A DNA stretch of 39,826 nucleotides, taken from NCBI GenBank assembly GCA_009693015.1, contig SHYB01000019.1:1-39826 (forward strand), written 5' to 3'. The position numbers and the translations under genes were made by a program. Of this stretch, positions 24,131 through 31,964 are shown piece after piece. Each line of letters opens with the position of its first letter. Positions within the stretch are counted from its first letter, which is position 1. The stretch is from Dehalococcoidia bacterium. GTDB lineage: Bacteria > Chloroflexota > Dehalococcoidia > SHYB01. The notes beneath the pieces are model-generated. The model was not told where the DNA came from. It made no database searches and saw only the letters and a list, made by a program, of their open reading frames with translations.

Positions 24131-24179
24131 ATAGATAAAAAGAGGGGGCCGGTTAGACCGGCCCCCTCTTTTTATCTAT
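24131..24179. terminator. Bidirectional terminator between convergent genes
   Basis: A 22-bp perfect stem with a 5-nt TTAGA loop: the left arm ends AGAGGGGGCCGG and the right arm begins CCGGCCCCCTCT and runs into TTTTTATCTAT. A-run and T-run on opposite sides make it active in both directions, between the CitE-like genes (+) and midA (-). Confidence 0.92.
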
Positions 24180-24280
24180 CACAACAGTGCTTGCGAAGGG
24201 CACGAGAAGTCATTCTCACAAATGGGGTGGCGCAGGGTGAGAAGCGAAAGGAAGGGGCAGAGTAGGGAAGGAGAGGAGGG

Positions 24281-24301
24281 GCGAACGACCGGCAGGCCCA
24301 C
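24281..24301 (+). repeat. GACCGGCAGGC element, copy 4
   Basis: GCGAACGACCGGCAGGCCCAC, again preceded by a purine-rich tract (GGAGAGGAGGG), lies just past the midA stop. Like the copy at 2935 it is followed by a form of ATCAGG (24304-24309). Confidence 0.6.
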
Positions 24302-24312
24302 AAATCAGGCAT

Positions 24313-25527
24313 TTAGCCGGGCGCGGCCAGATGCGGATAGCGGCCCTCAAGCAGGCACATGTGCCGGGGGGTGAGGAGGGGGAGGGGAAACGCAGGGAGA
24401 CGCCGGCGCAGGGCGTCGAGCCATTCGGGATCGTTGCCAAGGCAAGCAAGCTCACGGGCAGGGGCGTCCTTGGCCTGCACGAGGACGCGGAAGTTGCCGA
24501 GGCCGTCGCCGCGGAGGAGATCGCGGATGGCGAAGCGGTTGGCCTGAAGGTCAAGGGCGGGCAGGCGCTGCGCGGAGAGGGCATCGAGAAAGTGCTGGGC
24601 GCCGAGATTGCGGAGGAACTCGCCCTGGGTGAAGAGGACAACGGGCGGCGCGCCGGCATCGCGGGCGGCGGCGATGAGCGCGGTGAAGTCTGCGTGCGCG
24701 GTGATGTCCTGACGCCCCACGCGGGCGAGCGCATCTTGCTGGGAGGCGTGGCGGAAGGCGCAGGCAAGAGTGCCGTGGCGGCGGGCGGCGGCGTAGAGGG
24801 CCTCGGCCATATCGCCGTAATCAATAGTAAGGATGTAGCCGCGGTGGAGGGCGCGGGCGAGGCGCTGCATGGCGTGGGAGGCGGCGAGGCAGATTTCGGC
24901 ACGCCAGCCCTCCTGCAAGCGGATGCCCTCAGCGGCGAGGCGCTCGGCCAGCGCCGGCGTGGAGGGATCGCCAAGCGACTCGGCGAGACGGTCGCCATCG
25001 AGGGTGACGTAGATTTCCTGGAGCGCGCCGCCAGCGACGGCGACGCGGTGCACGGGGAGGGCGTCGAAGAACTCGTTGGAGACGATGCAGCCGGTGACGG
25101 GCGCATGGGGAATGTCGGACGCCCAGGAGAGATTGGGGAGGGGCGGGCCGCTATCGCGGGGGCAGGGATCGAGACAGGTGTAGTGCAACGCGGCGGCGAA
25201 GGCAGGGTCGAGATATGGGGCGTAGGCGAGGATGTCACGGGCGAGACGGGCGTCGCCGGCGCCGGGCTCGAGGACGTCGAACCGCGGGGGTGCGCCGAGG
25301 AGCCGCCACATCTGCTCGAGCTGGAGAGCGAGGAGCGTGCCAAAGAGGGGGTGCGCCACGGGGCTGGTGTAGTAGTCGCCCGCTTCGCCGATGGGGGCAG
25401 GGGAGCGGTAGTAGCCGCCATCCCCGTAGAGGGCAAGTGTCATGAATTCGGCGAAGGTGATGGGGCCGGAGGCGCGGATGCGGTCGCGGACGGCGCGCTC
25501 GGCGGGGGGTTTCTCCGTTGACGACAT
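24313..25527 (-). CDS. MidA-family SAM-dependent methyltransferase (NDUFAF7-like)
   Basis: A 404-residue member of the family of human NDUFAF7/MidA, an arginine methyltransferase needed for complex I assembly; the bacterial substrate is not established. Signatures are ITFAEFMTLALYGDGGYY at the N-terminus, GDYYTSPVAHPLFG, the SAM motif FDVLEPGAGDARLA, IVSNEFFDALPVHRV and ILTIDYGDM. The ATG at 25527 is only 6 nt after a TATACT -10, so the transcript is predicted to be leaderless, which fits the absence of an SD. It ends against the bidirectional terminator. Confidence 0.88.
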   Translation of the reverse strand: MSSTEKPPAERAVRDRIRASGPITFAEFMTLALYGDGGYYRSPAPIGEAGDYYTSPVAHPLFGTLLALQLEQMWRLLGAPPRFDVLEPGAGDARLARDILAYAPYLDPAFAAALHYTCLDPCPRDSGPPLPNLSWASDIPHAPVTGCIVSNEFFDALPVHRVAVAGGALQEIYVTLDGDRLAESLGDPSTPALAERLAAEGIRLQEGWRAEICLAASHAMQRLARALHRGYILTIDYGDMAEALYAAARRHGTLACAFRHASQQDALARVGRQDITAHADFTALIAAARDAGAPPVVLFTQGEFLRNLGAQHFLDALSAQRLPALDLQANRFAIRDLLRGDGLGNFRVLVQAKDAPARELACLGNDPEWLDALRRRLPAFPLPLLTPRHMCLLEGRYPHLAAPG

Positions 25528-25533
25528 ACGTTC

Positions 25534-25539
25534 AGTATA
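25534..25539 (-). promoter_or_regulatory. Predicted -10 giving a leaderless midA transcript
   Basis: TATACT, then GAACGT, then ATG on the minus strand; transcription would begin at or next to the A of the start codon. No clear -35. Confidence 0.45.
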
Positions 25540-25567
25540 GGGCTGGCGGCGAGCGAGGAGGAAGGGG

Positions 25568-25674
25568 TATACCCCCTATCTCAATCTTCCCCCGTGGACG
25601 GGGGAAGAGGGTAGTACCACACTTCCCCTCCAGGTTGCCACGGGCGCGGATGCCCTCGCAATGACAGAGCGGGG
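25568..25674. repeat. Two dispersed repeats side by side
   Basis: 25568-25617 contains CTTCCCCCG-TGGA-CGGGGGAAG (9-bp stem) and matches 2846-2891. 25634-25674 (TTGCCACGGGCGCGGATG and onward to AATGACAG) matches 7705-7745. They are adjacent here but far apart elsewhere. Confidence 0.65.
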
Positions 25675-25693
25675 AATGCTAGGCCGCGCTTGA

Positions 25694-25722
25694 TTGACAC
25701 CTCTGCGGGCAGCCCGTAGCAT
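25694..25722 (+). promoter_or_regulatory. SRP RNA promoter (TTGACA-17-TAGCAT)
   Basis: TTGACA at 25694-25699 and TAGCAT at 25717-25722 with a 17-nt spacer predict a start near 25729, where the SRP RNA closing stem begins. Confidence 0.65.
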
Positions 25723-25728
25723 GAAGGG

Positions 25729-25998
25729 CGGCCGTGCTAGGCGGGGAGTTAGCGGTGCCCTGTACCCGCAATCCGCTCCAGCGGGGCTGAATTCCCACCC
25801 AAGGTCTGTGTCCGCGGGCCTCTGTTGTTGCTGGACGGCGCTGACGAGCGGGTCCTGCGCGGCGGATGCCTGCCAACCCCGCCAGGTCCGGAAGGAAGCA
25901 ACGGTACGCAGTGTCATCCGGGCGCCGCAGGGTCGCCTGCTCCGAGCCGTACGGCGGCGATACGCTTGCAGGTAGGATCGACGGTGGGTGCACGGCCC
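25729..25998 (+). ncRNA. ffs: Signal recognition particle RNA, large (Alu-containing) type
   Basis: RNA core of the signal recognition particle, which with Ffh delivers membrane proteins. The hallmark apical hairpin is at about 25876-25907, with CCAGGTCCGGAAGGAAGCA including the GGAA tetraloop and the asymmetric A-rich Ffh-binding loop. The 5' part (GTGCCCTGTACCCGCAATCC) resembles the Alu domain of large bacterial SRP RNAs, and the 5' GGCCGTGC can pair with 3' GCACGGCC. This implies about 270 nt rather than the 100-nt 4.5S form. Ends are estimated from the promoter and closing stem; T-rich text (TTATGTTTGTTTT) follows. Confidence 0.85.
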
Positions 25999-26069
25999 TT
26001 ATGTTTGTTTTGCGCAGCTTGCGCGCGGGAAGACGCGCCGCATTGTCCTACGATAGCGAGGGGGGCAGA

Positions 26070-26123
26070 TTGGCTAAAAAGAAACTCCTCGCGTGGGCAG
26101 GCTGTACCACGACTGCGCTATGA
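26070..26123 (+). CDS. Possible 17-codon leader peptide coupled to rsmA
   Basis: TTG 26070 with a strong SD (GAGGGG from 26058, 8-nt spacing) opens a short frame, MAKKKLLAWAGCTTTAL, whose TGA overlaps the rsmA ATG as ATGA. rsmA itself has no SD, so its translation may depend on ribosomes finishing this frame. Too short for homology evidence; it is proposed from position and SD alone. Confidence 0.4.
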   Translation: MAKKKLLAWAGCTTTAL

Positions 26124-27025
26124 CGTTGCCAGCAACGCCAGCGTCGCCTAGCCCGCGCTTGCAGCAATTGCTGGCGCAGTACGGGGTGCGGGCGCGCAAA
26201 TCGCTGGGGCAGCATTTCCTGGTGAACCAGGGCGTGTTGGAGAAGATCGTCGCCGCGGCGGAGATCTTGCCGACGGACACGGTGCTGGAGATCGGCGCCG
26301 GGCTGGGGACGCTGACACGCGAGCTGGCGGCGCGGGCACAGCGGCTGATCGCGGTGGAGAAGGACGAGCGCCTGGCGGAGGCGGTGCGCGCCGAGCTGGC
26401 GGGCTACGCTAACCTCACGGTGATCGCGGGCGACCTGCTGGAGCTGGACCCCGCGGCGCTGCTGGCGCAACAGGGGGCTTCGCCCCACATCACATCTACG
26501 CTGCCCTCATATACAGTGGTGGCGAACTTGCCGTACAACGTGGGGACGGCGATCGTGCGGCATCTGCTGGAGTCGTCGGCGCCGCCTGTGCGTGTGGTGG
26601 CGCTGCTGCAGCGAGAGGTGGCGCAGAACATGTGCGCCCCAGAGGGGGAGATGGGCCTGCTGGGGGTGGCGACGCGGCTGTACGCCGAGCCAAGCATCCT
26701 GGGGATCGTGCGGCCAGGGAGCTTTTCGCCGGCGCCGAAGGTGGATTCAGCGATCGTGCGGCTGGAGGTGCGGGCGGTGCCGGCGGTGGTGTCGCGGGCG
26801 GAGGCACCGGCGCTGCTGGATCTGGCGAGGGCGGGGTTTTCGGCGCGGCGGAAGCAATTGGGCAACGCACTGGCCCAGGGGCTAGGGATCGCCAAGGAGC
26901 AGGCGGGGGCGATGCTGCACGAGGCGGGGGTCGCGCAGGAGCGGCGCGCGGAGACGCTGACTCTGGAGGAATGGGGCAGGCTGTATCGCGCATGGAAGCC
27001 GGCCCGCGCAGGAGTCGCAACATGA
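26120..27025 (+). CDS. rsmA: 16S rRNA dimethyladenosine transferase
   Basis: KsgA/Dim1 family enzyme dimethylating A1518 and A1519 of 16S rRNA during small-subunit maturation. The 301-residue product has the substrate-binding KSLGQHFLVN, SAM motif VLEIGAGLGTLT, VEKDERL and the catalytic NLPYN, with the C-terminal helical domain including FSARRKQLGNAL. ATG 26120 is the family start; a GTG at 26093 would add nine residues. It overlaps ispE by ATGA at 27022-27025, beginning the rsmA-ispE-aspS cluster. Confidence 0.95.
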   Translation: MTLPATPASPSPRLQQLLAQYGVRARKSLGQHFLVNQGVLEKIVAAAEILPTDTVLEIGAGLGTLTRELAARAQRLIAVEKDERLAEAVRAELAGYANLTVIAGDLLELDPAALLAQQGASPHITSTLPSYTVVANLPYNVGTAIVRHLLESSAPPVRVVALLQREVAQNMCAPEGEMGLLGVATRLYAEPSILGIVRPGSFSPAPKVDSAIVRLEVRAVPAVVSRAEAPALLDLARAGFSARRKQLGNALAQGLGIAKEQAGAMLHEAGVAQERRAETLTLEEWGRLYRAWKPARAGVAT

Positions 27026-27882
27026 TCGTGCGGGCGTATGCCAAGCTGAACCTGACGCTGGAGGTGCTGGACAAGCGGGAGGACGGCTACCGCAACATCG
27101 TGAGCGTATTTCAATCCATCAGCCTGTGCGACGAGCTAACGCTGGCGCCGTCCGAGACGCTTATGCTCCAGGGGGATCTGTCCGGGACGACAGCAGAAGA
27201 AAACCTGGTGATGCGCGCGGCGCGGCTGCTGCAAGAGCGCATGGGAGAGAAGCGCGGGGCGATGATGAAGCTGAGGAAGCGCATCCCCGTGGCGGCGGGC
27301 ATGGGGGGAGGGTCGAGCGACGCGGCGGCAGCGCTGACGGGGCTGTGCAAGCTGTGGGGGCATCAGCCGAGCGGCGAGGATTTGCGGCACATAGCGGGAA
27401 CGCTGGGAGCCGACGTGCCATTCTTCCTGTACGGGGGCACGGTGCTGGCGGAAGGACGCGGCGATGAGTTGACGCCGCTGCCGCCGCTGCGTGAGACGTG
27501 GCTGGTGGTGGCCACGCCACCGATCTCGATCGAGAGGAAGACGGCGACGCTGTACGGAGCGCTGAATCCGTCGCACCAGAGCTTCGGGCAGCGGACGCAG
27601 TTGCTGGTGCACGCGATACGGGGATCGCACACGCTGGAGGCGGGCTTGCTGTACAACACGTTTGAGCAGGTGGCGGACGAGGTGTTTCCTGGCTTCGCCG
27701 CGTTTCGGCGGCGGATGCTGGATGCGGGCGCGGCCACGGCGCATCTTTCCGGCAGCGGACCGGCGCTGTTCACGCTGGTGGACGATGAGGCGGCGGGCGC
27801 TAGGCTACAACGGCAACTCGGCGCGGCGGGGATCGAGTCGCAGCTTGTGAAGACCACCGCGAAAACCTATAATCAACTCTGA
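27022..27882 (+). CDS. ispE: 4-diphosphocytidyl-2-C-methyl-D-erythritol kinase
   Basis: GHMP-family kinase phosphorylating CDP-ME in the MEP pathway to isopentenyl diphosphate, the building block used by the prenyl synthase at 6066. The 286-residue product begins with YAKLNLTLEVLDKREDGY, has the ATP loop PVAAGMGGGSSDAAAAL and ends with the LSGSGPALFTLV motif. The usual DGYH reads DGYR here. It is coupled to rsmA by a 4-nt overlap, a common gene order in bacteria. Confidence 0.94.
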   Translation: MIVRAYAKLNLTLEVLDKREDGYRNIVSVFQSISLCDELTLAPSETLMLQGDLSGTTAEENLVMRAARLLQERMGEKRGAMMKLRKRIPVAAGMGGGSSDAAAALTGLCKLWGHQPSGEDLRHIAGTLGADVPFFLYGGTVLAEGRGDELTPLPPLRETWLVVATPPISIERKTATLYGALNPSHQSFGQRTQLLVHAIRGSHTLEAGLLYNTFEQVADEVFPGFAAFRRRMLDAGAATAHLSGSGPALFTLVDDEAAGARLQRQLGAAGIESQLVKTTAKTYNQL

Positions 27883-27913
27883 TATCCTCGGAGATTTCAG
27901 TTCGGAGGGGCAT

Positions 27914-29737
27914 GTGCTCAAGACTCACGGCTGCGGCGATCTGCGCGCGGCGCACGCCGGTGAAAAGGTGACGCTGGCGGGCTGGGTGCATCGCCGGCGC
28001 GATCACGGGGGCCTGACGTTTATTGATCTGCGCGACCGCTCGGGGCTGGCGCAGGTGGTGTTCAACCCGGCGACAAGCAGCGTGGCGCACGCGGTGGGAC
28101 ATACGCTACGCGGCGAGTGGGTGGTGCAGGTCACGGGCGAGGTGGCGCGGCGGCCGCAGGGTACGGAGAACGCCAAGATGCCCACGGGCGAGGTGGAGAT
28201 CATCGCCGGCAGCGCCACGGTGCTGAACGAGTCGAAAACGCCGCCGTTTTATGTCAACGAGGATGCGCCGGTGGACGAGGCGGTGCGCTTGCAGTACCGC
28301 TACATTGACCTGCGCAAGGAGCGGATGCAGCGCAACATGATCTTGCGGCACCGCGCGGTGAAGTTCATGCGCGATTTCCTCGATGCGCGGGGCTTTCTGG
28401 AGATCGAGACGCCGATCCTCATCAAGAGCACGCCGGAGGGGGCGCGGGATTTCCTGGTGCCGAGCCGCTTGCAGCCGGGGAGCTTCTATGCGCTGCCGCA
28501 ATCACCGCAGCAGTTGAAGCAGTTGCTCATGGTGGCGGGCTACGAACGGTATTTCCAGATGGCGCGGTGCTTCCGCGACGAGGACCTGCGCGCCGACCGC
28601 CAGCCGGAGTTCACCCAGATGGACTTGGAGATGAGCTTTGTGGAGATGGCCGACGTGATGGGGCTGGTGGAGGAGATGCACACGGAGCTGGTGCGGAAGA
28701 TCGTGCCGGAGAAGCGGCTGCTAGCAACGCCGTTCCCGCGCCTGGACTACAAGGATGCCATGAGCCGCTACGGGAGCGATAAGCCGGACTTGCGTTTCGG
28801 CATGGAGATCACAGACATCACGGGCCTGGCGCGCACCACGCAGTTCCAGGTGTTCAAAGCGGCGGCGCAAAGCGGCGTGGTCAAGGGGATCGTGGCGCCA
28901 GGGTGCGCGGGGTACTCACGCAAGCAGACGGACGAGCTGCTAGAGTTTGTGCGGGGCAAGGGGGCGAAGGGGCTGGTGACGATTGCGCTGGAGAAGATTG
29001 CGGGCAGCCTAGAGGCGCTGACGCAGGAGCAGGTGCGGTCGTCCGCGGGGCGGCACGTGACGATTGACGAGATCAAGGCGATGGCGGGACGGATGGGGGC
29101 GACGCCAGGCGACCTGCTGCTGCTGGTGGCGGGGCCGGAGGCGGAGACGAACGCGGCGCTGGGGAGCCTGCGGCAGATGATGGGGGAACGGCTGAAACTG
29201 GCCGACCCGAGCGTGCTGGCGTTCGGCTGGGTGGTGAACTTTCCCTTGCTGGAGTGGAGGCCGGAAGAGAACCGGTGGGATTCGCCGCACAACCCGTTCT
29301 GCGCCCCCATTGACCAGGACACGCCGCTGCTGGACATGGACCCGGGCAGGGCGATGGCGAAGCAGTACGATCTTATTTGCAACGGCTACGAGGCGGGCGG
29401 CGGGAGCATCCGCAATCACAAGAGAGCGGCGCAGGAGAAGATCCTGGCGTTGATGGGGCACGACGCGGCGGCGCGGGAGGAGCAGTTCGGGCAACTGCTG
29501 GGAGCGCTGGAGTACGGGGCGCCGCCGCACGGGGGCATCGCCACGGGGATCGACCGGCTGGTGATGCTGCTGACAGGGGAAGAGAACATTCGCCAGACGA
29601 TCGCGTTTCCCAAGACGCAAAACGGGGCCGACCTGCTGTTCGGGGCGCCCGCGCCGGTGAGCGAGAAGCAGTTGCAGGAGTTGAGCATCACAGTGAAGGA
29701 GCAACAGAGATCAGGAGAGAGGCCGGCTGGCGCGTGA
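27914..29737 (+). CDS. aspS: Aspartyl-tRNA synthetase, bacterial type, probably non-discriminating
   Basis: Class II synthetase charging tRNA-Asp (EC 6.1.1.12), 607 residues. Order: N-terminal OB-fold (LAGWVHRRRDHGGLTFIDLR), catalytic core with motif 2 (ARCFRDEDLRADRQPEFTQ), a bacterial GAD insertion around 290-420, and motif 3 (GIATGIDRLVMLL). Residue 31 is His and 83 is Gly. In studied bacterial AspRS, Leu and Lys at the equivalent positions go with strict tRNA-Asp recognition (as in E. coli), while His and Gly go with relaxed recognition of tRNA-Asn too. The GTG at 27914 follows GGAGGGG. Confidence 0.95.
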   Translation: MLKTHGCGDLRAAHAGEKVTLAGWVHRRRDHGGLTFIDLRDRSGLAQVVFNPATSSVAHAVGHTLRGEWVVQVTGEVARRPQGTENAKMPTGEVEIIAGSATVLNESKTPPFYVNEDAPVDEAVRLQYRYIDLRKERMQRNMILRHRAVKFMRDFLDARGFLEIETPILIKSTPEGARDFLVPSRLQPGSFYALPQSPQQLKQLLMVAGYERYFQMARCFRDEDLRADRQPEFTQMDLEMSFVEMADVMGLVEEMHTELVRKIVPEKRLLATPFPRLDYKDAMSRYGSDKPDLRFGMEITDITGLARTTQFQVFKAAAQSGVVKGIVAPGCAGYSRKQTDELLEFVRGKGAKGLVTIALEKIAGSLEALTQEQVRSSAGRHVTIDEIKAMAGRMGATPGDLLLLVAGPEAETNAALGSLRQMMGERLKLADPSVLAFGWVVNFPLLEWRPEENRWDSPHNPFCAPIDQDTPLLDMDPGRAMAKQYDLICNGYEAGGGSIRNHKRAAQEKILALMGHDAAAREEQFGQLLGALEYGAPPHGGIATGIDRLVMLLTGEENIRQTIAFPKTQNGADLLFGAPAPVSEKQLQELSITVKEQQRSGERPAGA

Positions 29738-29848
29738 GGCCGGACATCCGTTTATCCTCTTGGGCGCTTGCGCGCGTTTCCCGTTGGGCGCATGGGTGCG
29801 CACACCCAAGAACGTTGGCGCGCATCCGCGCGTGGACGGGCGATTCAT

Positions 29849-29857
29849 TGGTATAAT
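29849..29857 (+). promoter_or_regulatory. Extended -10 promoter (TGGTATAAT) of tig
   Basis: TG-G-TATAAT, the best -10 in the window, lies 28 nt before the TTG start of tig, predicting a leader of about 21 nt. Confidence 0.6.
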
Positions 29858-29884
29858 AGAAGCACTGGCCGCTTGGAGTACCCC

Positions 29885-31210
29885 TTGAAGGTTTCTGTCG
29901 AGAATCTGCCGTCCCGCCAAGTTGTGCTGACGATTGAAGCTGAGCCCGCGGAGGTGGCGAAGTCGCGCCTGGAGGCGTGCCGCCACCTGGCGGAACGCGC
30001 TCGCATCCCCGGCTTCCGTCAGGGGAAAGCGCCGCCGGTGATGCTGGAGCGCCACCTGGGGAAATCGGTCATTCTGCAAGAGACCATCGAGCATCTGGTG
30101 CCGGAAGCCACGGATCGCGCCATCAAGGAGCAGAAGATCGAGGCGGCGGGCGTGCCGGCGATCGAGGTGACGAGCACCGAGCCGATTGCGTGGAAGGCGA
30201 CGGTGCCGCTGGCGCCGGTGGTGGAGCTGGGGGCGTATAAAGACGTTCGCGTGGATGCGCCTGCCCCAGAGGTCAAGGAAGAGGACATTGACAAGGTGGT
30301 GGAGCAGATCCGCTACCAGCAAGCGCCATGGATACCGTCGCTGGCGCCGGTGTCGCTGGGCGACCTGCTGACGATGGATTTCTATGCGGAGGAGGGCGGT
30401 CGCAAGGTGGCGGACGATAAGGGCGTCCAGTTTCAGCCGCAGGCAGAGATGCATGCGCCTGTCCCCGGCTTTTCCGAGCAGCTTGTGGGCGTCAACGGCG
30501 GGGAGACGAAGGAGTTCGGCCTGGCGTTCGATAAAGACTCCCCCTTGGAACATGACGGACACGAACATACGGAGTTTCAGGGAAAGAGCTATCACTTCCG
30601 CGTGACGGTGCACGATATCAAGAAGAAGGAACTGCCTGCGCTGGACGATGGGTTCGCCAAGGGCGTGGGCGAGGGGTACGACAGCTACCAGGCGCTGCGC
30701 GATCACGTGCGGAAGCAACTGATGGAGCAGGCGCAGGAGCGGGCAAAGGATAAGCTGCGCGAGGATGCGCTGGAGAAGGCAATCGCCATCGCCACGCTGG
30801 AGTACCCGCCTTCGCTGGTGGACCACGAAGTGGAGCACATGCTGGAGGACCAGGAACGGCAGACGCGCGGCCAGGTGAGCCTGGACGAGTACTTGAAGAG
30901 CGTGGGGAAGACGCGGGAGCAGCTGCTGGAGGAGATGAAGCCGGCGGCGGTGCGGCGCATCCAGCGATCGCTGGTGGTGACGGAGCTTCGCGACAAGGAA
31001 GGCGTAGCCGTCAGCGAGCAGGAGATTGACGACGAAGTAAACCGTCTGGCGTCAGGCAGCGGGGCGCAGGAGGACCAGTTGCGGCAGGTGTTTGCGTCGG
31101 AACGAGGGCGGCGCTCCATCGAGCAGTCGCTGCTGACGCGCAAAACGCTCGACCGCCTGGTGGAGATCGCCACGCAGCCGGCGACGCCGCAGGGCGCAGC
31201 ACAAGCGTAG
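29885..31210 (+). CDS. tig: Trigger factor chaperone
   Basis: Ribosome-associated folding chaperone with peptidyl-prolyl isomerase activity, 441 residues. The N-terminal ribosome-docking signature is GFRQGKAP (43-50). A FKBP-like domain follows (LGDLLTMDFYAEEGG; PGFSEQLVGVNGGETKEFGL), with a His/Asp-containing insertion (LEHDGHEHTEF), then the helical C-terminal domain from about 255. The start is a TTG at 29885 with GGAG 6 nt upstream, giving M-KVSVENLPS as in homologues. It heads tig-clpP-clpX, a widely conserved order. Its 3' end is followed by a degenerate copy of its own last codons. Confidence 0.95.
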   Translation: MKVSVENLPSRQVVLTIEAEPAEVAKSRLEACRHLAERARIPGFRQGKAPPVMLERHLGKSVILQETIEHLVPEATDRAIKEQKIEAAGVPAIEVTSTEPIAWKATVPLAPVVELGAYKDVRVDAPAPEVKEEDIDKVVEQIRYQQAPWIPSLAPVSLGDLLTMDFYAEEGGRKVADDKGVQFQPQAEMHAPVPGFSEQLVGVNGGETKEFGLAFDKDSPLEHDGHEHTEFQGKSYHFRVTVHDIKKKELPALDDGFAKGVGEGYDSYQALRDHVRKQLMEQAQERAKDKLREDALEKAIAIATLEYPPSLVDHEVEHMLEDQERQTRGQVSLDEYLKSVGKTREQLLEEMKPAAVRRIQRSLVVTELRDKEGVAVSEQEIDDEVNRLASGSGAQEDQLRQVFASERGRRSIEQSLLTRKTLDRLVEIATQPATPQGAAQA

Positions 31211-31255
31211 GGAAGATCGCCATGCAACCGGCCGGGCCGCAGGGCGCAGCATAAG
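31161..31255 (+). repeat. Direct duplication of the tig 3' end
   Basis: 31161-31205 and 31211-31255 align without gaps at an offset of exactly 50 bp with few mismatches; both include GCCGCAGGGCGCAGCA. The first copy encodes the last residues of trigger factor; the second is untranslated and lies between tig and clpP. Confidence 0.8.
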
Positions 31256-31290
31256 ATGAGAGCCGCCGCAGGGCATAGAGGAGTCCAACG

Positions 31291-31920
31291 ATGACAGTCC
31301 AGCCGCAAAATATCATCCCAATGGTGATTGAGCAGAGCGCCCGCGGCGAGCGCGCGTTCGATATTTACTCGCTGCTTCTGAAAGAACGCATCGTGTTTCT
31401 GGGCACGCCGGTGAGCGACCAGATCGCCAACCTGATCGTGGCGCAACTCCTGTACCTGGACCGCGAAGACCCGGAGAAGGACATCAGCATTTATATCAAC
31501 AGCCCGGGCGGGTCAATCTCCGCGGGGCTGGCGATCCACGACACGATGAAGCTGGTGCGCTGCGACGTGGCGACGATCTGCGTGGGCCTGGCGGCAAGCA
31601 TGGCGACGGTGCTGCTGAGCGCGGGGACGAAGGGCAAGCGGTACACGCTGCCGCACTCCACGATCCATATGCACCAGGCGATGGGTGGAGCGCAGGGGCA
31701 GGCCTCGGACATCGAGATCGCGGCGAGGGAGATTCTGCGGCAGCAGGACGTGCTGCGGCGCATCCTGGTGGACAACACGGGGCAGCCGTACGATCGCATC
31801 GCGCGGGACTCCGACCGGGATTTCTACATGGACGCGACGCAGGCGAAGGACTACGGGCTGGTGGATCAAATTCTCGCGGGGGGCACGGCCGGGAAGAACG
31901 GGATAATTCCAGTTAAATAG
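31291..31920 (+). CDS. clpP: ATP-dependent Clp protease proteolytic subunit
   Basis: Serine protease forming the 14-mer chamber fed by ClpX. The 209-residue product has catalytic Ser103 ([11 protein letters not shown]), His128 ([10 protein letters not shown]) and Asp177 ([10 protein letters not shown]), spaced as in E. coli Clp[15 protein letters not shown] forms the handle/substrate groove. The usual GQAASMGAV is GLAASMATV here. ATG 31291 follows GAGGAG. It lies 80 nt after tig and 44 nt before clpX. Confidence 0.96.
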   Translation: MTVQPQNIIPMVIEQSARGERAFDIYSLLLKERIVFLGTPVSDQIANLIVAQLLYLDREDPEKDISIYINSPGGSISAGLAIHDTMKLVRCDVATICVGLAASMATVLLSAGTKGKRYTLPHSTIHMHQAMGGAQGQASDIEIAAREILRQQDVLRRILVDNTGQPYDRIARDSDRDFYMDATQAKDYGLVDQILAGGTAGKNGIIPVK

Positions 31921-31964
31921 CTCGACGGCGAGGAAGCAGCGACACGCAGGAGGCGCACAGCCCC

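Noticed and set aside
24313-25527. Loss of function in the MidA-like protein because it has no SD
   Set aside because: All SAM and family motifs are intact and the -10 position explains the missing SD as a leaderless start.
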